Of a stretch of DNA of 64,000 bases, positions 34,766 through 50,300 are shown piece after piece. This DNA is from Sycon ciliatum (lineage: Eukaryota; Porifera; Calcarea; Leucosolenida; Sycettidae), in NCBI RefSeq assembly GCF_964019385.1, contig NC_088644.1, positions 22,595,866-22,659,865 of the forward strand, given 5' to 3'. The stretch's first letter is position 1. Each line of letters begins with the position of its first letter. The position numbers were made by a program, and so were the translations under genes. Below the pieces are notes generated by a model. It was not told the origin of the DNA. It saw nothing but the letters and a program-made list of their open reading frames with translations, and searched no databases.

Positions 34766-35770
34766 CTACGAATGAGCGAGGCTTCCCTGTGCAGTCCACC
34801 TGCAGAGCGGAGCAGGGGACTGGCTAAGGCAATACCTCTCTCTCACACCCACACTAGAACACTATAGGTACCGGTAGCGCAAGTTGAGAGCCGTGTGTGC
34901 GTGTGCATCAGGCACGGCAGCAGCGTGAATACAGCCAGGCTGAATCCCATCACTGGAAATCAATCTGAAACGCCTTTGATGACATTGGTCAGCACAGTGA
35001 CCCATCTACCAGAAACACACAGAAACACACCAGACCCAGAACTTTGCAAAACATGTAATGATCTCATCTCCCAGAAACACACAGGAACCACACCAGACCC
35101 AGAACTTTGCAAAACATGTAATGATCTCATCTCCCAGAAACACACAGGAACCACACCAGACCCAGAACATTGCAAAACATGTAATGATCTCATCTCCCAG
35201 AAACACACAGGAACCACACCAGACCCAGAACATTGCAAAACATGTAATGATCTCATCTACCAGAAACACACAGGAACCACACCAGACCCAGAACTTTGCA
35301 AAACATGTAATGATCTCATCTCCCAGAAACACACAGGAACCACACCAGACCCAGAACTTTGTAAAACATGTAATGGATAGTAAGGAAACGTCTGTTGCCG
35401 GTTGTGTAGCTCACCACCTTCCCATCCTCAAAACTCTCGTCTAAAACTAAAAGTTACCAGGATGTAAAAGCTTACGCCTTGCACTGAACATGTGAACGTA
35501 CCCGCGTGCGTGTTGCGCGTGTGTGTGCAAGTGCACGCATGGGAAAGATACATGTATGGGAGTCGTGTCTTCCGAAATGTGCAGAAGAGCAGGGCAGAGC
35601 TTTTTTAAATGGCGAAATGGTGCAATATCAGTACTCACCTCTCTCGTTCATCATCAGTCTCACCAGCGAGTAGAATGGTTCCAATGCTTTTATGAAAGAT
35701 GCGAAAGCTGTGCTCACGATCACTACCATGTGAACCCTGAGCATGGTACCATGTATATATACGTACACAT

Positions 35771-35806
<36 letters not shown>

Positions 35807-37498
35807 ATGCATACATACGTGCACACCATGCACACATGCACATACACGCACATGCATACATACGTGCACATGCACACACATACACATGCATACATACGTG
35901 CACACATGCACATACACATGCATACATACGTACACATGCACACACACACACACACATGTATACATACGTGCACACCATGCACATGCACACACACACACAC
36001 ACACACAATCATGCATACATACAGTCAACTTCGCCAATAACGACATTCGGCGGGGCATCAGAAAAGTGTCCTTATTCGCGAAGTGTCCTTATAACCGAAG
36101 TCCCATTTGAATGTACATGTATGTGAACCCATATTTGGTATAGTATGACATGCATATCAAAATCAAGCTCTTTTCTTGCTCTATGTCAATGTGTACTTTA
36201 TTTTCATATTGCAATTGAAAAGAACTAAAAATTCAATATGCAAGGGAAATCAATTGAAAAATATGCCTTTTTGAGCCATCTACAGGGCCAGAGACATGTA
36301 CATGTATGATGATTACTGTACAATCATGTACAACTACATGTACATTGTATACATATAGGTGTGCTGGTAAATCCAACAATTTTGAAGCCAACATAAAAAA
36401 GGAAGAAAAAGCCCCCCCCCCCTTGGCTGCATTTTCTTGCATGTGTGCCTTTATAATAATTATTAATACTTGTAATATCCATCACCATAGGTTCTGGTAC
36501 TTCTGCATGACAGGTACATGTACTTGACTGACAGGTACTTGAAATAGCTGTCAAAAGCCCAGAAAGTCGTTATTCAAGCAGTGAATATGACCTCGGGGCA
36601 CTAAAAGCATGTCGCTATACGCGAATTGTCGTTATTCAGATAGTCGTTATATCCGAAGTTAAATGTATACAGTTAGATGGGACTTTGCTCTGGGCATGGA
36701 AATTCGGTCGTTATTCGCGAATTGTCGTTATATCCGCAGTCGTTATTAGCGAAGTTGACTGTACACGCACACCATGCGCACGTAAGCACACCTCAGACCT
36801 CAGACATGCCCATCGCGGGAGCGATGATAGCGAACAGCTATGTTTTAGACATAGCAACTTGTGCTGGGATTACACCATTCAACAGCTTGCAAGGCTGATG
36901 AATTGACCGCCACTATTTTTAGCCTGGTATCCACCACACAGCTGTTTGAAGTGACTTTACGCACACACCCACACACACACCCACGCGCACCCCACACCCA
37001 CACACATGCACACAATCATGCACACATGTATATGTAAAGGATTATAACGAAACGTCTGTCGACTCCGTTGCCGGTTGTGCAGCTCACCACTTTCCCATCG
37101 TACAACTCTCTTAAAAAAGTTACAATATAAAAATTTCCGCCTTGCACTGAACGTGTGTGTGTGTGTGTGTGTGTCCGCACCTGCTTGTAGGGTGTGTGTG
37201 TGTGTGCATGTCCGCACCTGCTTGTAGGGTGTGTGTGGTGTCGACAATCACACATTATCCATTCCATGCCCATACATGCCGGAATGTGCAGTAAGGAATG
37301 CCAGTGGCTGGCACAACATGCGTGCATAGCAGTGTGCTTTGTATAGTGTGTACAACCAGTGGAGAGGGTGTGCAGCAAGAATGCCTGCCACGGTGCAGCG
37401 TGTGCTGGTGCTCCAAAGCCAGTGCTCACCTTCTTGATGCACTCCACCACATGGCCAGGTAGGGGTTTACTGCCCTGTGCCACAACATCCTGTTGCAC

Positions 37499-37530
<32 letters not shown>

Positions 37531-39685
37531 TCTCTTATTGGCGATGGTGCCATCGTGAGAATAAAGAATTCAACAACAACAACACATCGCTAAGCATTTA
37601 TAGCTCACAAGGATGATGGGCCATGCCCAAAACATTTTGGTGAAATGTAAAGTGATTGGCAGTAAAGAGACCATTTCTGGAGTTGGAGAAGTAAGGGGTT
37701 ATACATGTGTAAGTGGCTGCGTTAGAGTTCACAGACAAGTAGAAAAGTTTACAGGTAAGCAGGTGAAACAAAGGCAGTAGATCACACCTGCACGGCTCAC
37801 CCTCCACCACCACCACCACCACCACCACCACCACCACCACCACCACCACCACCACCACCACCACCAATCCTCCCATCACACACACAGGCACACAGGCACA
37901 CACACTTGCGCAGCAGGTGCAAAGGTGACGGAATATCTGCAATCCCAGGGAGAGGGCCTAGTGGCCTACGGACACTGTGCCTGGTGTGCATAATTAGAGA
38001 AGTTCTGCAAAATGCGCCCGAAGTTTCGTGACGGGCCTTGCAAAAGTTTGTGCAAATTTTCAAAATTTGTGTTCAGTTCTGCACATTTTTGCAGTTTGCA
38101 CCTTGTGCATGTGGTGAACCTGTTGACCACTTTCGAGCCCACGAAAGTTCACTTCGCATTTCATGCAAGTTTAGCGCCCAACGTTGCGAAAGTTCGCGCG
38201 AAGTTTCTCACTTCACGACAGATTTACGTTGTGCTGGAGCATCCAGAACATACCATACACGAATACAGCAAGGAACTATTATTTCAGGTCATTGAGCGTC
38301 CTGTTTATAAAGATGCGACTATACAACAAGGACTCAATCACCGTGCTAAAGGCTGGGTGACGTGATGTGTATGTGGGTGATACACGAGAACTAGCTTGTA
38401 CATGACCAGCAGCAGCTCACCTCTGGGGCACGGAACCAGAACAGAGCCAGGTCCCGCACTTGAAACCAGAAGCGTTTCCAGCGCAGGCCCGACTTTAGAT
38501 GCAGATAGCCAGTCAGGACAGAGTCCTCATCGTAGCCTTTCACCTGCACAACACGGCAAGTTCATACAAGTAAAGCAACAAGTATATCAAACAACAGCAG
38601 GCACAAACTATGTACATTGTATTACTAACTCAGCCAGAAAGAGAATCTATCGACAGACTTTGCAGCTGGATTCATCAGGCAGGGACTTACCTCACGAACG
38701 CCTGGCACGGTTTTGCCTTTTCTCTTGTCGACCTCCGAGTCATCTTGACCACCTTCAGTGGCAGCAGCAGCAGCACACACATGCACACACGCACATACAC
38801 ACACAGGTTAGCGATGAATACTCAAATCCCTGATAGTGGTTTACAGAAAGCGATTGAAAATAAAACAGCAGCAGATGTGCTGGCAAGAGTGCAAGCTCTG
38901 TGTTAAATGAGCATGAAATGGAGAACAGGAACATGAAGAAAGCCCTCTACCGACTACTAGTACGTTTAGCAGACATTGCACAGTAACTTATGACCAGAGA
39001 AACAGCAACATGTATTGGCACTTTCAACTAGCGTGTACATGGGCCAGTATACATTAATACGAGTACAGCATCGATGGTAGGAACATTGAGGAGACCACTA
39101 CTGTAATGGCTATCAATAAGATTAGTTGTGTGCCATCATGGCAAAACACACAAGTTCAGCAAAGCCCCATTACAGCAAGCCAGAACGTTTTCTTGTAACT
39201 TTCATCTGTGGCTATCGTCGCACTCAAGGGAATACTTTGAAGTAGACAAGAAAACATTCTGGTTAGCTAAAATGGGACTTTGCTGAACTTGTGTGTGCGT
39301 GTGTGTGGTGCAATGATGGCACAACTGATCCTATTGATAGCCATTATTAAATTGTTGTCTCCACGGCGTTTATTTACTACCACTATACTTCCGAGTACAC
39401 TGTAGTCTCCTCCTGGATTCATGTGACTAGCAAGCAACTGCTCACTCACTTAAATGATAGAAGCACTTGTCGCAGACACGATCCTTCTTGCCACTGTACT
39501 CCAGGAACATTTCCCGTGACGAGCAATTGGAGCAGCAAACCTGGAAGAAGGCAGGCACACACACACAGATCCGTGTGTTCATGTGAGTGTGTGCATGTGT
39601 GTGCGCTCACATCGCACAAAGAGTCACTGGTCGTGGCACAGATGTGCTGCAGATCAGTAACGAGCATTGTGAAGCAAAGGAAAAG

Positions 39686-39723
<38 letters not shown>

Positions 39724-42008
39724 ATAGAATGCAGCATTGTTGCAGCGGTTTTAATTTTTAAACCAGTCGAAGAACCCTAGGTTACTTAACAGTGAGTTCA
39801 CACATGGATGATTCATTGATTTGCAATATCAAAAAATGATCAGGATCCAAATATGTGTGCATGCGTTGAATTCAACTTGGTAGACCTACTTCAATAGGCA
39901 TTAAGACTGATACCTTACCTTGCCACAGCAGCGACAATGATGCCGCCGCCGAAACGTAGAAAACTGCTGTGCACAGACCATGCACATTGACGTCGAGGAG
40001 TCGTGAAGCCACACGGGCGCAACTTTGCCTAACCGCTGAGCGCTGTCTTCTGAATAGCCGCCGTCAATTACTTCACCATCCTCGCCCTGGGAACAATCAC
40101 AGTACATATATAAACACAAAGTTTAGACAATCCGAAGTCTGAAAGAAATGCTACAGCACCAGCGACCATCGTGTATCCAAACTAGCTAGCTTGACCTACA
40201 GTCTAGTATTGATAAGCTGTGGGAACTAACTTAAGTGATCTGACAGGCGAGACACTGGTGGATATAAGCTGTGGGAACTGAGTTAGAGTGATCTGACAGG
40301 CGAGACACTGGTGGATATAGCACACCGTCCCCAGAAGGATATTCAACCGTACATCTCGTCCTATCCCTGCGCGCTGGGGCCAGGTACGCAACTAGGAATT
40401 GCCTGTAGCTCTGAACATACATACTGCTCGCATGCAGGTAAACCCACTGTTGCCAATCACTATTTTGGCGCTGCTGTGAAAAGCGCCCATATTTCGGGAC
40501 TCAGAAGGGCAAAAGAGGGGCACCCCGTAGACAGGAGTGCCTGGATCTGGGGGGAGTCCAGATACTAGTACTTCGAAGAAGAGTTTGTTGCAGTACTAAC
40601 AACACCCTCCTACAGACTAAGCTTACCTACGGGCATACGCCATGTACACAGACAACATGGGCGTCGCAGCCCAGCCAATATTCTGGCCGACTGGCAAATG
40701 CCCTGAAAATGCACGATTTGGCTTGATTTTTTCAAAATGTTACCACGGAAGGTCCCCGGGACCCCAGTAACCACGGCCTTTGGGCAAAGCCGGACCAACC
40801 TAAATTAGCTTCCGACCCACAGAAGACAAATAGCTTCCGACACCTTACACCTGCCCATCGCTGAAGCGATGATAGCGAACAAACTATGTTAGACATAGCA
40901 ACTTGTGCTGGGATTACACCATTCAAGCTTGCAAGGCTGATGAATTGACCACCACCAATTTTAACCTGGTCCACAGCACACAGGTTCCGACAGCCATAGA
41001 CAATGACACAGGGCACATGTACGCCCCATGCGTACAGACAATCAGACAGGACACACATGCCACACGTACAGACAATGACACAAGGCGGCGGTTGGAGTCT
41101 ACGTCCAGTGACAGTCAACAATAGGGTGTACACTACAGTACAGTTGCGCTGGGTGAAATCAGACCCAGAGTGCACATCTGGCGCCCTCAATTCGCACGCC
41201 CCCGCCGCCCTGGAAGTGGCACGAATGCGGCCAGACGTACACATTCACATAATGCAGTGATGTAATCGGAACAGGCCCAGGGCGCCAACTTTGCACTTTT
41301 TCACCGAGCACAACTGTACGAGTAAGACACGTGCATTCCCCTGGGTCCACCGTCCGTGGAAATGCATGCACACTTTATTGCACAGTAGAACAGCAAACAG
41401 CAATGCACTAGGTAGTAGTAACCTTGTTAAAGCGCGTTGTTTGAATCTGTCTCCACTTCTCAGTGCAAGACGCAATATCCTGAACGGGTGTGGGAAGAGA
41501 TACACAATACAAAGAGCACAGAGACAGCATTCAGTCACAATTCAGTTGAAGCAATGAGCACAGATAGGGGGGTAGAGAACACACAGAACACTAGAGACCA
41601 TACCATTGACAAGCATGTCCATCAGGCTACACACAGCATCACCACAAACACTACACCACAGACACATACTTCAATGTACTGTAAATCAACTTATTTTTGC
41701 TGGCGATTTAACTTCGCTGATTTCACCGCTTGGTACCAACCGACCAAAGTAAATCGCAGGCCAACGTTTTTCATAGAGGCAAATGATGCATGATTTAGTT
41801 ATGGCTGCATGTGACAGCAACAACTACTGATCGAGTTCTTTTTAGAAAACCCCAATTGGCTAAAGTTTGATTTCAAAATGGCCAAAATTCCTCACCGGCC
41901 AAAATGTGTTGATTTACAGAAGTCGACAGCGAGGATGACAAATGCACTTACCTGCATCCACTCCTCTTTCTCCTCGGCAGAACTGCAAGTCACAGAGCAT
42001 AGGCACGT

Positions 42009-42052
<44 letters not shown>

Positions 42053-45000
42053 GAAGAAACCAATATATGACTCATACTGTTCACAATACGTGGTACATCA
42101 AAGCACAGTGAACTCTGGCAAATACAGATACCCAGCGACGACACATAAATTACTGGATACCTCGGAGATCACACATAACCACAGATACCTCAGGGACCAC
42201 ACATGATTACAGATACCCCAGGGACGACCACACAGGACTACAGATACTCAAGGGACCACATAATTATTATAAATATCTGTGTGATTGTTTTAACTCGGAC
42301 ACTGAGCCAGTAATAAATGCAAAAAAGAGAAGAAAACACATGAGAACGAGTTATGCAGCAATCATCCTCGTGGATAGCTGCTGCATAACTCGTTCTCACG
42401 TGGGATTGTTATTCAACTTATTCTCATCTCCAAATCAGTAAAGAGAGCATCAGGTTTAAGCCTAACGAATGGAACATGAGAACGCACCTGGCTGCGACGC
42501 ATATCGACCGCGCTTTACTGAGGATGGTGAACGCGTGGGGCAGAGGCGAAACCTGCTTGGCCTCCACCTAACGCAGGAAAGGAACAGCATGCACAATGCA
42601 CACATTATTACACTGCATGGCCAGGTATTGTAAGGTGGTACAGGCAGCCACCTCAAGTACAATTTACTGTTGGGGTGAAGCGGCTCCGGCTGCTGAAATA
42701 TTTTTGAAACTTAGAGCCCAAGTCAGTGTCTTTTATTATCCACTGGATGCAGGTTGAAAGGGTGACACGGTCAATACTGGAGTGACCATAGTGTGTCCAG
42801 CGTCCCCTGACGCCATAAGACTAGAATCAAGTGATGTCTAAAGAACTCAGAAATTCACTCATCTGCATAAACAACTAGCACGATTGCCGGCACCCAGGCA
42901 GCACGCACGAGAAGAAAACAGAGCCAGCACGCACGAGAAGAAAACAGAGCCAGCACGTACGTAAGAAAACGGAGTCAGCATGCATATGTACGTACCCGTA
43001 GCTCTGAAACGGGGAGCAGCGCCCGCACCCTGTACTGGCCACCCTCACCGAACGGCTGGTTGGTCACGGACGTCGCATGGATGAGCTTGTTGTTGAACTG
43101 CACAGGGCGCGAGAAGACAAACATGAGCATACATACATCGGTTCAACGAGTTACTCTGAGTTCCGCTGATGAGACCTAACAAGGTCAAAGCAGCTAGCTG
43201 TCCGGAGATTGAGTGCAGTACATACATACATGCATACATACATATGAAGATGTGTGTACTTGCAAAAAGTGACAATAATCACAGATTGCCGTCAGTGGGC
43301 TAACACGGTCTTGACTGCTTGAGTGTGTGAAGCTAAGGCACTCAAAGTAGAAATGCTCGACAGTGGGTCTCAGTGCCAACGCTATTCCGATGCCAATAAA
43401 AGAAAAATGAAAAACATTACTCACTCGCACAAAGCACAGTTAACAGTATATGTACGGATACATGTACTGTACAAGGCTCAAGTCAACAACCGTAATTGTC
43501 TTCGCACAACATAGCACAGGGCATCACTTACCAAAAAGAAATAGCGATTATGAAAGAGTTTCCGTGATGCCTTCATCAGCGGGCCATGTCGTATTAGTGC
43601 CTGCAACACATTCAGCACACAATGTGCCCAGTGGCAGAATAAAACATCAAGGCGGGGTATACAGAATTAATTAAAGAAACTCGCATGGTACGATGGACTA
43701 GACCCCCAAAAACCTTCACTGTTCGGTTACACAAGTGGACCAGGCATTTCTAAAAGCCAGCATATGATAGGATGGCACATAACCCAGCGGAAAAAACATG
43801 CCCCCCCCCCCCCCCCCCACACACACACGCAAGCACACACATATACACACACCCACACGCATGTACACACAATGTTACAATGTAGATACGCCTACTGCGC
43901 CACACATCAACCCATATTCATGGAATACTTACAGCACCAGGCTGGACTAGGTCGATCTTGTCTACAATGGACAGCTGAACCATCATTACTTTATTGAAGT
44001 TCTCCTGCAGACAGACAGACAGACAGACACACAGACACACACATGTTTACAGCATTGCCTGCAGAGCACTTGCCAGCGACACACGTCACATCCACTGGGC
44101 AGAGTTCACATCAGCTGCACACCTACGGCACCAATGGCACACCTACGGCGCCAATGGCACACTCACACGATGCAGTGCACAATCACACTCTAACAGGCGC
44201 AATGCCAATGGTGGTGTAACATGAAACCTCTCTGACTAAGCGCACAATGTAAGCAGTTGACAGCTGATGTTTTTACGAATGGACTGTAGTCTAGGCCAAA
44301 CGAGATCTAGTGATCGTAGCTTGCACACAGACAAGAGGCAATACCAGTAAGGAATTCGCAGTAAAGTATCATTGCAAAAACCTGTCTGCCACTTCAAGCT
44401 GGTAGGATTTCCACGCCACATTTTCAAGTGGTGAAGCTTGGTGTACGGCAGGCCAGACAAGACAGCTGCACCAGCGCGCGCACACGCACACCTCAGACCT
44501 GCCCATCGCGGAAGCGATGATAGCGAACAGCTATGTTAGACATAGCAACTTGTGCACACACACACACCGTTGTGTGCTCGGTGAAGTCCGACCCAGAGTG
44601 CATACTTGGCGCCCTCAACTTGCACGGCCCTCACACACCCTGGGTGTGGTACGGATGCGATTAGACGCACACATGTACAGGCACAGTGATGCAATTGAAC
44701 TGGGCCAGGGCACCAGGTTCGCACTTTGAGTCGGATTTCAGCGAGCACAACTGTAGGAGGAGCAGCAGCAGCACCAGTGGCATCACTTACCAACTCTTTG
44801 ATCTGCTGGTTAGCCTTATCTGCTGCTACTGAGATATCTTCTAGAGATTCTGCAATCACAAACAACAGGTTACATGTAAATACAGCTGGTCATTGCCGGC
44901 AATTACAGTGAAGCATTAATTGCACCTCCGAACATGTTATCCATTAAATGAAGACCACAGGCGAATGGATCGTAGTACATGTACTATGAAGGCAGACTCC

Positions 45001-46170
45001 GGTCACAGTTGAGTTTTGACATGGAAATTACCTAACATCAAATACTTGCAGTAGGGGTATGGTACTAAAGGCCTAACACCTGCCAGGACTTACTCTCTGC
45101 GCCAGGCCGGTCAGGGTAGTCCTCCGGTGCCCATTTGAGATATTCTGGAAAGCGCGGCATGAACAAAGAGGCAGATATAATTATAATGTGAGCACACACA
45201 GTTGGAAAAGCAACCAACACATCCCCCGGTGATCAATATTTCATAATACCAAGGCACCAATGCCACAGAGGTGACTGGTGTATTGGTGGTCATGCAACGT
45301 TGACAGGCACCTTGCAAGATGAGTTAACACCAGTGATCTAAAAACTAACAAACTGTAGATAGGATGACTCAGACGGCACCACAAGAGAATTGAAAATCAA
45401 GACAAATTCACGACTGGCCCACCTGCACTACGCAGCAGTATCCTAGAACTGCAAGCGTATTACTCTAGCAACAATGGAATGCAAGAAAAGAATACTAAAA
45501 TGTAAACAATTGAGGACCTACCTCGTAGAAGCAGATTATAGCGAGGAATTCTCTGTACCGGCGTTAGCATGTAATGGGAAATTCCAAGCATCTTGCACTC
45601 GGGTTGCCGCTGTTGATACACACGTGCACATCCACGCGCGCACACACACACGCAAACAAAATCCAAAAGCTAAGCTCCAGCAACGCACACAAGACACATG
45701 CAAGACATCACTACTATGTGTGGATACTGGATACACTATTTGTGCATGCAATTCCACTATTACTGCTGCAGTGAACTTGCAAACCCACAGTATCCTCATG
45801 CGAACCAAACCACAAATACAAGTCACCAGGTGCTTTCAACATCCGATGAGCTGGACAACTTGTTATCAGTGCTGCCATGCACCTGACAATGACTATGCAC
45901 AGGCTGCCCCCAGTGAGAAAAGAAAGAAAGCATAATTATAGCGTTTACATGTGAAAGAACAGTGGTCTGTTGCCCAGGAAGTAGTTGAGCAAACCCTCAC
46001 CTCAAAATCTTGAATAAGACTCTTGAATTTCTTGTCAGACTTGGCCATATCTGACACTGTCTTCACTGCCTGCTCAAAGTTCATTGTGAAGTTTCCATAC
46101 ACCTGCGACCCAGCAAAAGCAAACACACACACACACACACACGCACACACACACACACGCACACACGCAC

Positions 46171-46234
<64 letters not shown>

Positions 46235-47318
46235 CAATTAAACCGCCATAACGTGCTGAGGAAGAGGTTGAGCGGACTCGCTCTTTCTCCAATCGCTCTG
46301 CAACAATCAACTCTTTTACCAATCATTTTTCACAACGTTTCGCCAAAATTGCCCTCATCAGGTACTGTCAAGAGTGCATAAACAAGAGTATGCAACTGTG
46401 GTTATGGGTCAGTGCGCGGCGCGCTGCCTTCATTACGTAACTTGACTTCATCATGCTCTGAAAGCATGCATTCAAACTCTCAATTTCTCGCACGAGCCCA
46501 TTTGTTTTTGCTCGATTTGTTCCAGTACCTACACAATCTCTGAATTCTGGCGCGTGAACTCCAGTTTCGTACGAAAGTTCATTTCAAACTGGAGGGAAAG
46601 TGCGGTGTTTGATTTTCCGCAGTGCGCGGACTGCAGCTGAATGATGTAATGAAGGCAGCGCGCCGCGCATCTGGCCCATAGAAAAGAGATCACAGTTGCA
46701 TACTCTTGTTTATGGACTCTTGGTACTGTAAATATACAAATTTTCGGCAGCTATTTAATTTCGGCTATATTCGGCACCGACCCAAAACGCCTAAATTAAA
46801 ACGCCGATGAAATTTTTCACAGCATCTGTCGCACTATACCATGCCCTCTACCCGGTACTCCACGCCGAAAATAAATCGCCGCCGAAATGTCAAAAATCGT
46901 GAAATGCCGAAATTTTGCAGCGCCGAAATTTTGTATATTTACAGTATGCAATAGTATGCAAGCTTGCAAAGGAGTACAGTACAGTTGTATACATATGATT
47001 TATGATGCTATGTTGTGCTACATTGCACCCACTGTGACGTGCCGCAACCATAAAGATAATAACCAAAACAAAGTGTAGGTGCTGAATCTGAGAAATAAGC
47101 TGGGGTGAGCTTACCCTCAAGAACGGTGCAAACTCTGACATAATGTCACCGATCTTTGGATTCAGGTCCCTGAAGCAAACAGAAAACACACACGCAAACG
47201 ATCGCCATCTTTATCATCATCTAGCAGAGGCCTCGCTTCCACTGTCTCTCTGTACCGTACTACATGTCGTCACATACATACAATTGAGAAAGACACAGCG
47301 GTAATGACGCTTTGTGAA

Positions 47319-47384
<66 letters not shown>

Positions 47385-50300
47385 CCACGGAAAGCCAGCA
47401 AACATACCAGTTGGCTATCCGTTGCGTGAGCTCGTCCAACATTCTAACATGGATACCGTAGATCTCTGGCAGCACACCAAAGATGAACTTCATCTTCTCT
47501 GCATCCAAGCCCTTGCAGGCGCCATCCCGCTGAGCTTTCTCCAGGATTTCCTTCAAGTCCTGTGGCATAGGCAAGAAGGAAATACATCCATGAAATTGAG
47601 AACTAGGTTGACAGCAGCACTCAACAATACATCACATGGGTGCTATAGCCATAGGCTGGTTTGACTAAGGGGGTTCCTCGAAGGCAAAAGGGAAAGAAAA
47701 GCTATAACACTTAGTGGCAGCACACACTTCAGGTTCTTCAACTTAAGCTGACTTGACTGTTCATGATTTATAAATACCGTAAAGTACTGCCAGAGCGCCC
47801 CGTCTTGCGAGAGCGCGCCCACCTTGATTTTACAGCCAGGGAAAGGAAAATCGTGTGGCAGAGTGCAACAAAGTAACAGTCAGTTTGTACGGTGTGAGAA
47901 CCTTAGTGTGCTTAAGGCCACACTTAGCGGGTTTTTGTGTGGAGCTCGTGTCCGCTCGAAGGTACGGATTGACTGCACACTATGCAATATGTGTGTGAAG
48001 GTTCGTGTTGTAAGACCTACAGACAGGAGACCACCTCCACAATACGACCACGAAAGGACGAGATGGCGGTAATAGCACCAGTAGTGGACTACAAATGCAA
48101 GAATTTGCTCCTCCAAGGACCATTACAGCCACCTACACAGAGGGCAGGCATCCCAATACACTGTCTGTCACGCTTCAAGAAGCCGAGCCTTATGGCAACA
48201 TACCCATCCACTATCTGCCATAAATGCACCCAACCTACTAAACTAGTTGACACACACACGCACGCACACGGCGCCCGTGATCAATAATAATTGAGAAGAG
48301 TTCAAATTGACTGCTAACCTTTGCTAACAGTTTCAAGCCAGCAACATAGCTGTAAAACACAACCAACAGAAGCAGAACAATGGCTGACTACCACATGTAC
48401 CATCAAGGAGGGGAATTTTCGAATTGTGGATAAATGCACGGCCTGCACTGCATTGTGCATTTTGGGACTACAGTAGGTATCGGTTATAGCGTGGGTATTA
48501 GAAAAACGACTTTCTATTCTTATTTCCGATATTTCTTACGACCGATAAATCCAGCGTGACATATCATATGCATGTGCGCAAGCGCAGAAGCAGAAAGATC
48601 ATCGTACATGCAACGTAGTGCTATTGTGCATGCGGCTGGTCATGTTTCGCTACACAAAGTCCATTCTTAGGACCGATATATTCTACTATGCGACAAAATT
48701 GCTTGTAAGAATAAATGTGCACTTGAAACCCATGTTATGATTATGAAAGCATGAGAGTTCATTCTTGTAGGCAGTATATTCTTTTACACGACCACACCAT
48801 AACCGATACGCACTGTACATGTAAGCACTGGTATTGAAAAAAACGATTTTTGTAATTTCTCAAATAATTACGTGCATACAGTTTTGGTTGCATATGGCAT
48901 GCATTCGGAGTGACCATGGAGACATGCACACATTTTGACAAAATCAGAGGAATGCAACCAAGCTTGGTGGACTTTTCGCAAAAATGAACTCTGTTGCTGG
49001 AGTAATGTTTGATTTGCATGCGGCTGCTACTTGTGCACCATCTGCTCAATCCTATTCTAGATCGTACGAACCAAACATGAATATGGGTCGTCCTTAAACA
49101 AATTATTCAAAACACACACACCACCACCACCAGCAGCAGCAGCAGCAGCAACACCACCACCACCACCACCACCACCACCACCACCAACAACAACAAGCCA
49201 TACAAGGGCTCCATAGAAAAGCAGACGCTGTGATAAAGTACGTATCTGGAGGAAAAACAGGCAATGCAACTAGTCATTGCCAAACAGTGCTCCAGTACAC
49301 ATCAGAGCCAAACATGTAAGTCCACTTACCTTTGTTCTGTAGTCATAAGCTCTTCAGCAGTTTTCCTCATCTTGAATATTTGTTTCTCCTCCTGCTCAGT
49401 CACACACAAAATAACGTTAATAAAAAAACGGCTACTACTAGTACATTACTCATTAGGTATATTGTTCATACACTGGGCAAGGATAGATAGCTTGGTACCA
49501 CAGAGATGTGAGTAGCATACCTGGGGCTTCTTCTTCAGAATATACTTTGAGAGGAGGCTGCACTCATTCATGCCGAAACATACCTTTGTCATAGTTTTCG
49601 TGACGTCCTCCTCTTCCTCCTTAACGGACGCCTCGTCTTCTTTGACAACCCGCTTGATTGCAACCATACCATAGAAGATCTCCTCTGGAGGCGAAGTTTC
49701 TCCAGATGCTACACTGCAATTCTCCTCATTGTCGCTGTCCATCTCACTGCTACTGCTGAATAGACTCATATTAGAGTTCTGGCTGATATCGGAGCGCACT
49801 GCTTTTACACCAGTTTCCGACGTCGCACCATCCAATGCATGCTCCTGTCCATCACCATCGCCCTCGGCGCCATTGCTGCTACCGTACGACTCCGACATAG
49901 GCGGGTACTCGCACTCCTTGCTTTCCGGTATCGATGGGCTAACAGGGCTCAACGGCGACACACTGGTGCGTCTGCCCGTCTGTCGCCCGTCTGTCGCCGA
50001 CAGCGGTGGCGAAGACGAAGGCTTAGCATCTGCATCACTGTTTCCTATCGTGACATCAGTCTCACTGGCGTGCGTGTCAACATCAGCAGTGCCGGTCAGT
50101 GTCTTGCTTTCATTCTCACTATCACTGGTTTTTTCAGCTACACTTGTCGCCGGTACCTGTAAATAACAAACACACAACAATTGCAAATAAATCTTGAAAG
50201 GATTGGAGTCGATGAGCAGCATTCTTTGCTGACAGATTGGAAACTAGAGGACTGAGGTACTAGTGAGTTTCTGCTACACGGAACTACGTACCAAACTCCG

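Noticed and set aside
35058-35444. 128-codon repetitive frame resembling a repeat protein
   Set aside because: The 63-bp tandem unit is open in several frames on both strands and lies inside an FGD intron.
49204-49245. Candidate FGD exon after a strong acceptor (gtttttcctccag), reading [15 protein letters not shown]
   Set aside because: It cannot join both neighbours in phase. The 31-nt exon at 48349-48319 reads [11 protein letters not shown], fits the DH domain and closes both phases.
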